Origin: Eudoraea sp.
GTDB taxonomy: Bacteria; Bacteroidota; Bacteroidia; Flavobacteriales; Flavobacteriaceae
Reading direction: 5' to 3'
NCBI GenBank assembly: GCA_024642325.1
Contig: JAHEBI010000020.1
Span: forward strand, 1 to 13,058
DNA length: 13,058 nt
Shown: positions 1 through 5,990 of the stretch, in pieces
Layout of the letters: every line of letters starts with the position of its first letter
Numbering within the stretch: the stretch's first letter is position 1
Notes under the pieces: generated by a model
Database searches by the model: none
Seen by the model: the letters and a program-made list of their open reading frames with translations, nothing else
Told to the model about the DNA's origin: nothing
Program-made: the position numbers and the translations under genes

Positions 1-537
1 AATTGGGAACTAGCGACCCTGGGCGGAGGGTGCTTTTGGTGTACTGAAGCAATTTTATTGGAAGTTAAAGGAGTAGAAAAGATAGTCTCGGGATATTCGG
101 GAGGGAATGCTCCCGGCAAACCTACTTACAGAGAAATATGCTCAGGCCGCACAGGTCACGCAGAAGTAATACAAGTGAGCTTTGACCCAGATATTATTTC
201 CTTTCGGGATCTGTTAATCATTTTTATGACAACGCATGACCCCACAACCCTCAACCGGCAGGGTGCCGATATTGGAACACAATACCGTTCGGTCATTTTT
301 TACCACAATCCAGATCAAAAAACAGTGGCAGAAGAAGTTTTAAGTGAAATGTCTTCCTATTACGAGAGCCCGGTGGTCACAGAACTTAGTCCGTTAAAAA
401 TATTCTATGAGGCAGAGGACTACCATCAGGATTATTATCGGAATAACAAAAGTGAGGGTTATTGCAATTTTGTAATTACTCCAAAATTGGCTAAGCTTAG
501 AAAAATTCATGCCGGAAGGCTGAAAAGCACTATTTAG
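1..537 (+). CDS. msrA: Peptide-methionine (S)-S-oxide reductase MsrA, 5' end outside window
   Basis: MsrA reduces the S form of methionine sulfoxide, free or in proteins, back to methionine at the expense of thioredoxin. The frame is open from base 1, with 178 residues visible. A TTG at base 58 could be mistaken for a start, but the catalytic motif lies upstream: GGGCFWCTE at visible residues 8-16, with the attacking Cys at bases 31-33. Other family hallmarks are YREICSGRTGHAEV (visible residues 43-56), HDPTTLNRQGADIGTQYRSV (79-98) and EDYHQDYYRNN (139-149). The Cys in GYC (visible residue 155) sits where E. coli MsrA has its resolving Cys198, so it is probably the recycling residue here (inference from the motif). 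Family members are about 170-215 residues, so only a short N-terminus is missing. The gene runs convergently towards prc and ends at a strong terminator. Confidence 0.97.
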   Translation, partial: NWELATLGGGCFWCTEAILLEVKGVEKIVSGYSGGNAPGKPTYREICSGRTGHAEVIQVSFDPDIISFRDLLIIFMTTHDPTTLNRQGADIGTQYRSVIFYHNPDQKTVAEEVLSEMSSYYESPVVTELSPLKIFYEAEDYHQDYYRNNKSEGYCNFVITPKLAKLRKIHAGRLKSTI

Positions 538-591
538 CACGCCTCGTTTAAATAATGCCGAAACGCTAAGAACCCTAAATAATAAAACATT

Positions 592-631
592 AAAAAAGAG
601 CTCCAATACTGGTATTGGAGCTCTTTTTTTT
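592..631. terminator. Bidirectional intrinsic terminator between msrA and prc
   Basis: A perfect inverted repeat has arms GAGCTCCAATAC (598-609) and GTATTGGAGCTC (612-623). Because the central bases cannot pair, this folds as an 11-bp stem with a 4-base CTGG loop. Six A residues precede it (592-597) and eight T residues follow it (624-631), so both strands show a stem followed by a U-tract. It lies between the ends of two convergent genes, 60 bases after the msrA stop and about 20 bases after the prc stop, and should end transcripts from both sides. Confidence 0.93.
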
Positions 632-650
632 ACTTACAAACTATCAGTTA

Positions 651-2780
651 CTAGTCCTTTACACTGGCTAATTTGCCATTTTTAATATTGTTAACTTTTA
701 AATCCTGAAGTACATTTATTGCCTCTTCCACATAGACATCTTTGGCCAGGTTATTATGCCAACGGTCCCTTTTTTCTCTTAATACCGAATCTTTTGTGAA
801 TAGTTCCTCTTCATATTTCAGGGATTGAAATGTTAAATGTGAGTCGTAATCTGAAATGCTTTTAAAATAGGTGGATTTTTCTTTAACTTTTTTCTCTTCG
901 CTTTTATAGATGTCAAAATTTAGAGAAACCACATTTTCATCCTGTTGTTCTTTGAGCCATTTCGCGTTTTCCTCAATTAATGAAATCTGAGGATTCGATG
1001 ACATGCGTTTTGTACTATTCGCAATAGTCGTTTCATAATCAATATATCCATCCCAGGGCTTATAGTCAGCTGCTGATATTTTATCCCAGCTTAACGGATT
1101 GCGCTGATCTCTTTCCCCCAGATCAATATAGCTGTATCTGTCCGGGACAACAACATCACTTTTAACACCTTCCAACTGAGTTGATCCTCCGTTTATCCTG
1201 TAAAACTTTTGTGTTGTAAGTTTTATAGCCCCCAAATCACCATGTTCATTGCTTCTGACAATATTTTCCAAAGGAATTACATTTTGTACTGTTCCCTTGC
1301 CAAAAGTCTGCTTACTGCCAATAATAACAGCTCTTTTATAGTCCTGCATGGCAGCTGCCAATATTTCAGAAGCCGAGGCAGAGAGTTCATTTACCAAAAT
1401 AACAAGCGGACCATCCCACTGAATTCGTTCATCCTTATCCTCATATACATCCTTATCCTTTCCCGCTGACCTAACCTGAACCACCGGACCATCTTTTATG
1501 AAAAGACCAGCCATTTCCACTACAGTTTTAAGGGATCCCCCACCATTATCTCTAAGGTCAATTACAAGGCCTTCCACTCCTTCCTTCTTTAAAAGCTCCA
1601 CTTCTTTTGCAACATCCGTGGCTGCATTCCGTTCTGCATAATCGTTAAAATCTACATAGAATTTAGGAAGATTAATGATTCCGTATTTTTGATTTTCTTT
1701 AATAACCGTTGCAGATTTGGCATAACTTTCTTCAAGTTCAACCACATCTCTGGTAATGGAAATCTCTTCAATGGAGCCATCCACTTTCCTGACTGTCAAA
1801 TCAACCACAGTGCCTTTAGGCCCCTTAATAAGTTTAATAGCATCGTCTAAACGCATCCCTACAATATTCACCGGTAACTCGCCATCCTGACCAACTTTTA
1901 AAATTTCGTCACCAACTTCCAGTTGCTGATTCCTCCAGACAGGTCCGCCTGAAATGATTTCAACAATCTTTGCGCCTTCTGGTTTTTTCTGCAATCTCGC
2001 ACCGATTCCTTCAAATTTACCAGACATACTAATGTCAAATTTATCTTTATCCTCCGGAGCGAAGTAATACGTATGAGGGTCAAACTCATCAACAATGGTA
2101 TTGATATAATACACAAACCAATCTTCCCGTTTGAGATCGTCTACAAAGTCGAAATATTCATCCAACGTCTTTTTTGTAGACTCTCTGGACTCCGATTCCA
2201 GTTCCGAAACAGGCAAACTCTTATACTCTGCATCGTCTTTCTTTTTTTGCTCCTGTTCCTTAAACCTGGCATCATAAGTTCCAATAGTTGCATATTTAAG
2301 CTGTTTCCTCCATCGCTCTTTAAGTTCGTTTCTGCTGGCAGCAAATGGCTGGTCCTTATAATCGATATTAATAGATTCTTCAATAGAATAATCGAAAGGA
2401 TCATTTAAAACCTCTTTATAAACAGATTTTGCATTTTCTATTCGCTCCATGAATCTGGAATAAACGATATTAAAGAAAGATATATCTGTATTCTTTATCT
2501 GATCATCTATCTGAAATTTGTATTTTTCAAATTCTATGATATCTTCCTCCAAAAAGTACCTTTTAGTAGGGTCTATAACATCTATAAAATCTTCAAAAAC
2601 ACTAACCGAGAAATCATCATTTATTTCTTTGGGTTCATAGTGACCGCGCTCTAAAATATAGGTGATGAGATCTAAAAGTAATTTATCCTTATCATCATTT
2701 TCAAATGATTTATTAGTAAAACTGCATGAGGCAACTGCAATCAGTAATACCAAAAATCCTAATATGAGGTTTCTTTTCAT
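651..2780 (-). CDS. prc: Carboxy-terminal processing (tail-specific) protease Prc/Tsp, S41A, probable lipoprotein
   Basis: This is a 709-residue periplasmic serine protease that degrades or trims proteins from the C-terminus. A signal peptide ends in a lipobox (VASC, Cys19), which suggests membrane anchoring. Residues about 30-240 match the N-terminal region of the long Prc/Tsp type. A PDZ domain for binding substrate C-termini follows at about 250-332, then the S41 catalytic core at about 350-550, including LVIDLRDNGGGS (405-416). SASASEI (467-473) with MQDY and FGKGT gives Ser469, Asp480 and Lys495, matching E. coli Tsp Ser430, Asp441 and Lys455 by motif spacing. The last 150 residues resemble the C-terminal domain of tail-specific proteases and are rich in charge. 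The ATG at 2780 is chosen because the signal peptide begins directly there; no Shine-Dalgarno site is visible. The gene is monocistronic, divergent from surE and convergent with msrA. Confidence 0.96.
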   Translation of the reverse strand: MKRNLILGFLVLLIAVASCSFTNKSFENDDKDKLLLDLITYILERGHYEPKEINDDFSVSVFEDFIDVIDPTKRYFLEEDIIEFEKYKFQIDDQIKNTDISFFNIVYSRFMERIENAKSVYKEVLNDPFDYSIEESINIDYKDQPFAASRNELKERWRKQLKYATIGTYDARFKEQEQKKKDDAEYKSLPVSELESESRESTKKTLDEYFDFVDDLKREDWFVYYINTIVDEFDPHTYYFAPEDKDKFDISMSGKFEGIGARLQKKPEGAKIVEIISGGPVWRNQQLEVGDEILKVGQDGELPVNIVGMRLDDAIKLIKGPKGTVVDLTVRKVDGSIEEISITRDVVELEESYAKSATVIKENQKYGIINLPKFYVDFNDYAERNAATDVAKEVELLKKEGVEGLVIDLRDNGGGSLKTVVEMAGLFIKDGPVVQVRSAGKDKDVYEDKDERIQWDGPLVILVNELSASASEILAAAMQDYKRAVIIGSKQTFGKGTVQNVIPLENIVRSNEHGDLGAIKLTTQKFYRINGGSTQLEGVKSDVVVPDRYSYIDLGERDQRNPLSWDKISAADYKPWDGYIDYETTIANSTKRMSSNPQISLIEENAKWLKEQQDENVVSLNFDIYKSEEKKVKEKSTYFKSISDYDSHLTFQSLKYEEELFTKDSVLREKRDRWHNNLAKDVYVEEAINVLQDLKVNNIKNGKLASVKD

Positions 2781-2864
2781 GTATTTTTTTATATGTGGTA
2801 ATTATTAACCTTCTTAATATTTTAATTAAACAGTATTCATTACTTCGCTATACCATTGAATTCC

Positions 2865-2897
2865 CTAAGATACTGAAAAAACCATGCCACATTGCAA
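2865..2897 (-). promoter_or_regulatory. Weak candidate promoter for prc
   Basis: On the minus strand, TTG (2895-2897) is followed after 22 bases by TATCTTAG (2865-2872), one mismatch from the Bacteroidota -7 consensus TAnnTTTG. It would give a leader of roughly 80 bases before prc. Such a match can occur by chance in AT-rich DNA. Confidence 0.2.
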
Positions 2898-3073
2898 GCC
2901 CGCAGCATTAATTTTTTGTTAAACATCACAAGGATATGTTTCCAATAAGCATTAATAATCAACTATTTGAATTCGGTTTTTCAGTAAGGTGGAATGAAAT
3001 TCCAGAGCATTCACAAACTATTGAATTTTTAACTGACCCTACCATAGCGCGCCATAATAACATATTAAAAACG

Positions 3074-3081
3074 TATTTTTG
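3074..3081 (+). promoter_or_regulatory. Candidate -7 element (TATTTTTG) upstream of surE
   Basis: TATTTTTG matches the Bacteroidota -7 consensus TAnnTTTG exactly and lies 18 bases before the surE ATG. No TTG -33 element sits at the usual distance upstream; the nearest is at 3021-3023, too far away. If used, it would give a very short leader of roughly 12 bases. Only half of the promoter signal is present. Confidence 0.35.
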
Positions 3082-3099
3082 CCATAGAAAGTATACAGC

Positions 3100-3879
3100 A
3101 TGCAAAAACCCCTTATTCTGGTTACCAATGACGATGGAATAACGGCTCCTGGCTTAAGAGCATTGGTTCGTTATATGAAGGAAATTGGAGACGTGGTAGT
3201 TGTGGCACCGGATAGTCCGCAATCGGGGATGGGGCATGCCATAACACTAGACAATACCCTGTACTCAAAAAAAGTCACCATAGATCTTGAACATGGAGGT
3301 CAGGAAGAGTACAGCTGCAGCGGAACTCCCGCAGATTGTGTGAAACTGGCTCTTCAGGAGTTATTGGGAAGAAAACCAGACTTGTGTGTTAGTGGGATAA
3401 ATCACGGTTCTAATTCTTCCATAAATGTCATCTACTCAGGAACCATGAGTGCTGCGATCGAGGCAGGAATTGAAGGTATCCCCGCAATCGGTTTTTCCTT
3501 ATGTGATTATTCATGGGAAGCAAATTTTGAAGTTGCTGAAATAGCAATTAAAAAAATTACCGAACGAGCTTTAAGCCATGGAATTCCAAAGGGAGTTGTC
3601 CTGAATGTGAATATCCCAAAAACTAATGGTGAAGCTCTGAAAGGAATAAAAATATGCCGACAGGCAAGAGCTAATTGGAAAGAAAAATTTGATAAGCGAA
3701 CCAATCCCATGGGTAAGGACTACTATTGGCTTACCGGTGAATTTGAACTCTTAGATAAAGGTGAAGATACTGATGAATGGGCCTTAAGTAATGGTTACAT
3801 CTCGGTAGTCCCCACGCAATTTGATTTAACCGCACATCATGTGATACAGGATATAAACAGCTGGTCTTTAAATGAATAA
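3100..3879 (+). CDS. surE: 5'/3'-nucleotidase SurE
   Basis: SurE is a metal-dependent cytoplasmic phosphatase that removes phosphate from nucleoside 5'- and 3'-monophosphates; family members also act on short polyphosphate. The 259-residue product has the full family length and all metal ligands by comparison with E. coli SurE (Asp8, Asp9, Ser39, Asn92): Asp11 and Asp12 in TNDDG, Ser42 in APDSPQSG, and Asn101 in VSGINHGSN. Further conserved stretches are SCSGTPADCVKLA (72-84) and VIYSGTMSAAIEAGIEG. The ATG at 3100 places NDDG at the usual distance from the N-terminus. No strong ribosome binding site is seen, as is usual in this phylum. The end overlaps the start of the next gene by 8 bases, so the two are probably translationally coupled and co-transcribed with lpxB. 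Confidence 0.97.
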   Translation: MQKPLILVTNDDGITAPGLRALVRYMKEIGDVVVVAPDSPQSGMGHAITLDNTLYSKKVTIDLEHGGQEEYSCSGTPADCVKLALQELLGRKPDLCVSGINHGSNSSINVIYSGTMSAAIEAGIEGIPAIGFSLCDYSWEANFEVAEIAIKKITERALSHGIPKGVVLNVNIPKTNGEALKGIKICRQARANWKEKFDKRTNPMGKDYYWLTGEFELLDKGEDTDEWALSNGYISVVPTQFDLTAHHVIQDINSWSLNE

Positions 3880-4156
3880 TAAAAAAGAAATAGTAATTGG
3901 TTTCGCAGTAGGTATTATTGCAAATATCACGGGTACGCTTTTGTATATACTTTTGTTTTCCGAATTTGGAATTATAGAAACATTCCATGCGGCTTTAAAA
4001 CAGGGGCATATGGGAAGTTTACTGGCCTTAGGTGCAATTTTAAACCTGATCGCTTTTTTTGGATTTTTAAAAATAAGAAGGGATCAAAGGGCAAAGGGAG
4101 TGTTAATTGCCACCTTGCTGACTGCCATGATCATACTCTATTATAAGATTTTCTAG
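3872..4156 (+). CDS. Small three-helix membrane protein of unknown function between surE and lpxB
   Basis: This 94-residue protein is not one I can name by function. It has a short charged N-terminus (MNNKKE), then three hydrophobic segments at about 7-30, 49-67 and 75-92. A polar loop (32-47, including HAALKQGHMG) separates the first two, and a basic loop (KIRRDQRAKG, 67-76) separates the last two. The basic loop should lie in the cytoplasm, which by the positive-inside rule puts the C-terminal tail outside. No enzyme motif is visible. Its start overlaps the surE stop by 8 bases and its stop is one base before the lpxB start, so the three genes form a tight translational unit. I recall a small hypothetical protein at this place in other flavobacterial genomes. 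That makes a real gene likely and suggests, as inference only, a link to lipid A or the inner membrane. Confidence 0.88.
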   Translation: MNNKKEIVIGFAVGIIANITGTLLYILLFSEFGIIETFHAALKQGHMGSLLALGAILNLIAFFGFLKIRRDQRAKGVLIATLLTAMIILYYKIF

Positions 4157-4157
4157 G

Positions 4158-5270
4158 ATGAAGTATTATATTATCGCCGGGGAAGCCTCCGGGGATCTGC
4201 ATGGATCAAATCTTATTAAAGCAATTTTTGCAAAAGATACAAATGCTCAAATCCGATGCTGGGGGGGAGATCAAATGGAAAAAGCCGGGGGTACTCTTGT
4301 AAAGCATTATAAGGAAATGGCTTTTATGGGATTTTTAGAGGTCATTGCCAATCTCAATGCCATATTTAAAAATATTAAATTCTGCAAAGCAGATATAAAA
4401 TCCTATAATCCGGATGTCATTATTTTTATTGATTATTCAGGTTTTAATCTGAGAATAGCGAGCTGGGCGAAAAAACACAATTACCGCACTAATTACTATA
4501 TTTCACCCCAAATATGGGCCTCAAGGGAGGGGCGAATCAAAAATATCAAAAGAGATATTGATGCCATGTTTGTTATTCTGCCATTTGAAAAGGATTTCTA
4601 TGAAAAGAAACACAATTATCCGGTCACTTTTGTAGGGCATCCATTAATTGATGCAATTGGTAATATTTCAATAGGCGATGATCAAGGTTTCAGAAATGAG
4701 TACCATCTGGATCCCAAAAAACCTATTATTGCACTTCTTCCAGGTAGCAGAAAACAAGAAGTTCGACAAATGCTTGGCCTGATGTTAAAGATTACACCTT
4801 CGTTTTCAGAATATCAATTTGTTATAGCAGGGGCACCGAGCCTGGAAATTGATTTCTATTCAGAATTCTTAAAAAGTTATAAAGTAAGTCTAGTTTTTAA
4901 CCGTGCCTATGAATTGTTGAGCCATGCACATGCTGCCCTTGTAACGAGCGGCACAGCCACTTTGGAGACAGCTTTGTTAAAAGTTCCCCAGGTTGTTTGC
5001 TACAAAGGGAACTGGATTTCCTATCAGATTGCGAAACGCCTCATCACTCTGGAATATATTTCCCTGGTAAATTTAATTATGGGGAAAGAAGTAGTCAAAG
5101 AGCTTATTCAGGGGGATTTGACCACAAAAAAACTAAAGCAGGAGTTAACCAAAATCCTTGATGGCCCTTCACGTGAGGCACAGATAAAGGCATATACAGA
5201 GTTGGAAAAAAAACTTGGCGGGAAAGGCGCAAGTGAACATGCTGCTGCACTTATAATAGAAAATGTTTAA
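4158..5270 (+). CDS. lpxB: Lipid-A-disaccharide synthase LpxB
   Basis: LpxB is the GT19 glycosyltransferase that joins UDP-2,3-diacylglucosamine to lipid X to form the lipid A disaccharide, on the cytoplasmic face of the inner membrane. The 370-residue product has the usual length. Visible motifs in order are IAGEASGDLHGS (6-17), AFMGFLEV (55-62), IDYSGFN (91-97), YYISPQIWASREGRI (113-127), LPFEKDFY, FVGHPLID (158-165), LLPGSRKQEVRQM (193-205) and VTSGTATLETAL in the C-terminal nucleotide-binding half. The ATG at 4158 begins one base after the preceding stop and directly precedes the conserved N-terminal strand. A run of seven G residues at 4261-4267 encodes part of the conserved WGGD (35-38). 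The gene confirms a lipopolysaccharide-bearing, Gram-negative envelope. Confidence 0.97.
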   Translation: MKYYIIAGEASGDLHGSNLIKAIFAKDTNAQIRCWGGDQMEKAGGTLVKHYKEMAFMGFLEVIANLNAIFKNIKFCKADIKSYNPDVIIFIDYSGFNLRIASWAKKHNYRTNYYISPQIWASREGRIKNIKRDIDAMFVILPFEKDFYEKKHNYPVTFVGHPLIDAIGNISIGDDQGFRNEYHLDPKKPIIALLPGSRKQEVRQMLGLMLKITPSFSEYQFVIAGAPSLEIDFYSEFLKSYKVSLVFNRAYELLSHAHAALVTSGTATLETALLKVPQVVCYKGNWISYQIAKRLITLEYISLVNLIMGKEVVKELIQGDLTTKKLKQELTKILDGPSREAQIKAYTELEKKLGGKGASEHAAALIIENV

Positions 5271-5303
5271 TTTTATATCCTATAAGCTCATTGTGACACA
5301 GGG

Positions 5304-5861
5304 ATGAACAGAAAGATTTTAGTTTTTTTAATTGTGATACTCCTCAGCAGCTGTGGTATTGTTAAAAAGAAAACTACCTATGCCCAGGATCGTTCCGTTA
5401 CCGTAGCGGCATCAGAAAAAGATAGTATAACTACTGAGGTAAAGATACCAGAATCAACCGTAACCATCGTTGAGCTTGAAAAAGCCGATTTGATCATCAA
5501 TACTGCAATGGCCTATTCGGGTGTCCGGTATAAGTATGGAGGTACAACTAAAAAAGGCATGGATTGTTCAGGCCTTTTATATGTTTCTTTTGGAGAAAAT
5601 GATATACCGTTGCCCAGGATATCATATCAAATGGCGGATGAAGGAAAGAAGATTAATTTAAATAAAGTCACCAAAGGTGATCTGTTGTTCTTCAAAACGA
5701 GCAGGAAAGGAAAAAAAATTAATCATGTCGGACTTGTGGTTGCCGTAGACGGACAGGATATCAGGTTTATTCATGCCACCACTTCCAGGGGAGTTATTGT
5801 TTCTTCCTTGCAGGAAGGCTTCTGGAATTATGCTTTTGTAAAGGCAACCAGAATTCTTTAA
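5304..5861 (+). CDS. NlpC/P60 (C40) family lipoprotein, probable cell-wall endopeptidase
   Basis: The 185-residue protein begins with a lipoprotein signal peptide (LLSSC, Cys17). The basic stretch after the Cys has no acidic export tag of the kind known for surface lipoproteins in this phylum, so a periplasm-facing anchor is likely. After a linker (about 20-60), the NlpC/P60 domain spans about 62-185. It has YKYGGTTKKGMDCSG (76-90) with nucleophile Cys88, His141 in INHVGLV and the third catalytic residue His157 in FIHATT. Enzymes of this family cut peptide bonds in peptidoglycan stems, usually D-gamma-glutamyl to diamino acid; the exact bond cannot be read from the sequence. It lies 33 bases after lpxB, probably in the same transcript. 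It resembles E. coli Spr/MepS in layout, but orthology is not claimed. Confidence 0.93.
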   Translation: MNRKILVFLIVILLSSCGIVKKKTTYAQDRSVTVAASEKDSITTEVKIPESTVTIVELEKADLIINTAMAYSGVRYKYGGTTKKGMDCSGLLYVSFGENDIPLPRISYQMADEGKKINLNKVTKGDLLFFKTSRKGKKINHVGLVVAVDGQDIRFIHATTSRGVIVSSLQEGFWNYAFVKATRIL

Positions 5862-5867
5862 CTGCTT

Positions 5868-5895
5868 ACCACAAATTGGTCATAAAGTGGTTTTT
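5868..5895 (+). terminator. Weak candidate terminator after the NlpC/P60 gene
   Basis: ACCAC (5868-5872) can pair with GTGGT (5887-5891) across a 14-base loop, with a T-run at 5891-5895. A five-pair stem with so long a loop is poor, so read-through into comEC is likely. Confidence 0.25.
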
Positions 5896-5928
5896 ACCGA
5901 ATTATTTATTAGAATTTAATTTCACTAA

Positions 5929-5945
5929 CTGAATTTAACATTCAG
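5929..5945 (+). repeat. Small inverted repeat upstream of comEC
   Basis: CTGAAT (5929-5934) and ATTCAG (5940-5945) form a perfect six-base inverted repeat around a five-base loop, 46 bases before the comEC start. No T-run follows, so it is not an intrinsic terminator. It could be a protein-binding site or chance; nothing else in the sequence decides. Confidence 0.25.
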
Positions 5946-5990
5946 CACTCAATAATACCTTACCGGTTTTTAGAAATAAGCTAATTCTCC

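Larger units (their letters stand above)
2781..3099. other. Divergent prc/surE intergenic region
   Basis: This 319-base AT-rich spacer separates the divergent starts of prc and surE and must carry promoters for both. I see no convincing gene, RNA gene or long repeat in it. A 68-codon frame starting at 2936 runs out of frame into surE and looks spurious. The only recognisable signals are weak Bacteroidota-type promoter matches, listed separately. Confidence 0.7.

Noticed and set aside
58..60. TTG as the start of msrA
   Set aside because: The frame is open upstream and encodes the catalytic GCFWC motif at bases 28-42, so the true start is before the window.
2073..2408. 111-codon plus-strand frame inside prc
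   Set aside because: It is antisense to the well-supported protease gene, and its hydrophobic look comes from the complement of charged codons.
2936..3142. 68-codon plus-strand frame ahead of surE
   Set aside because: It overlaps surE out of frame by 43 bases, has no recognisable motif or helix pattern, and covers the region needed for the surE promoter.
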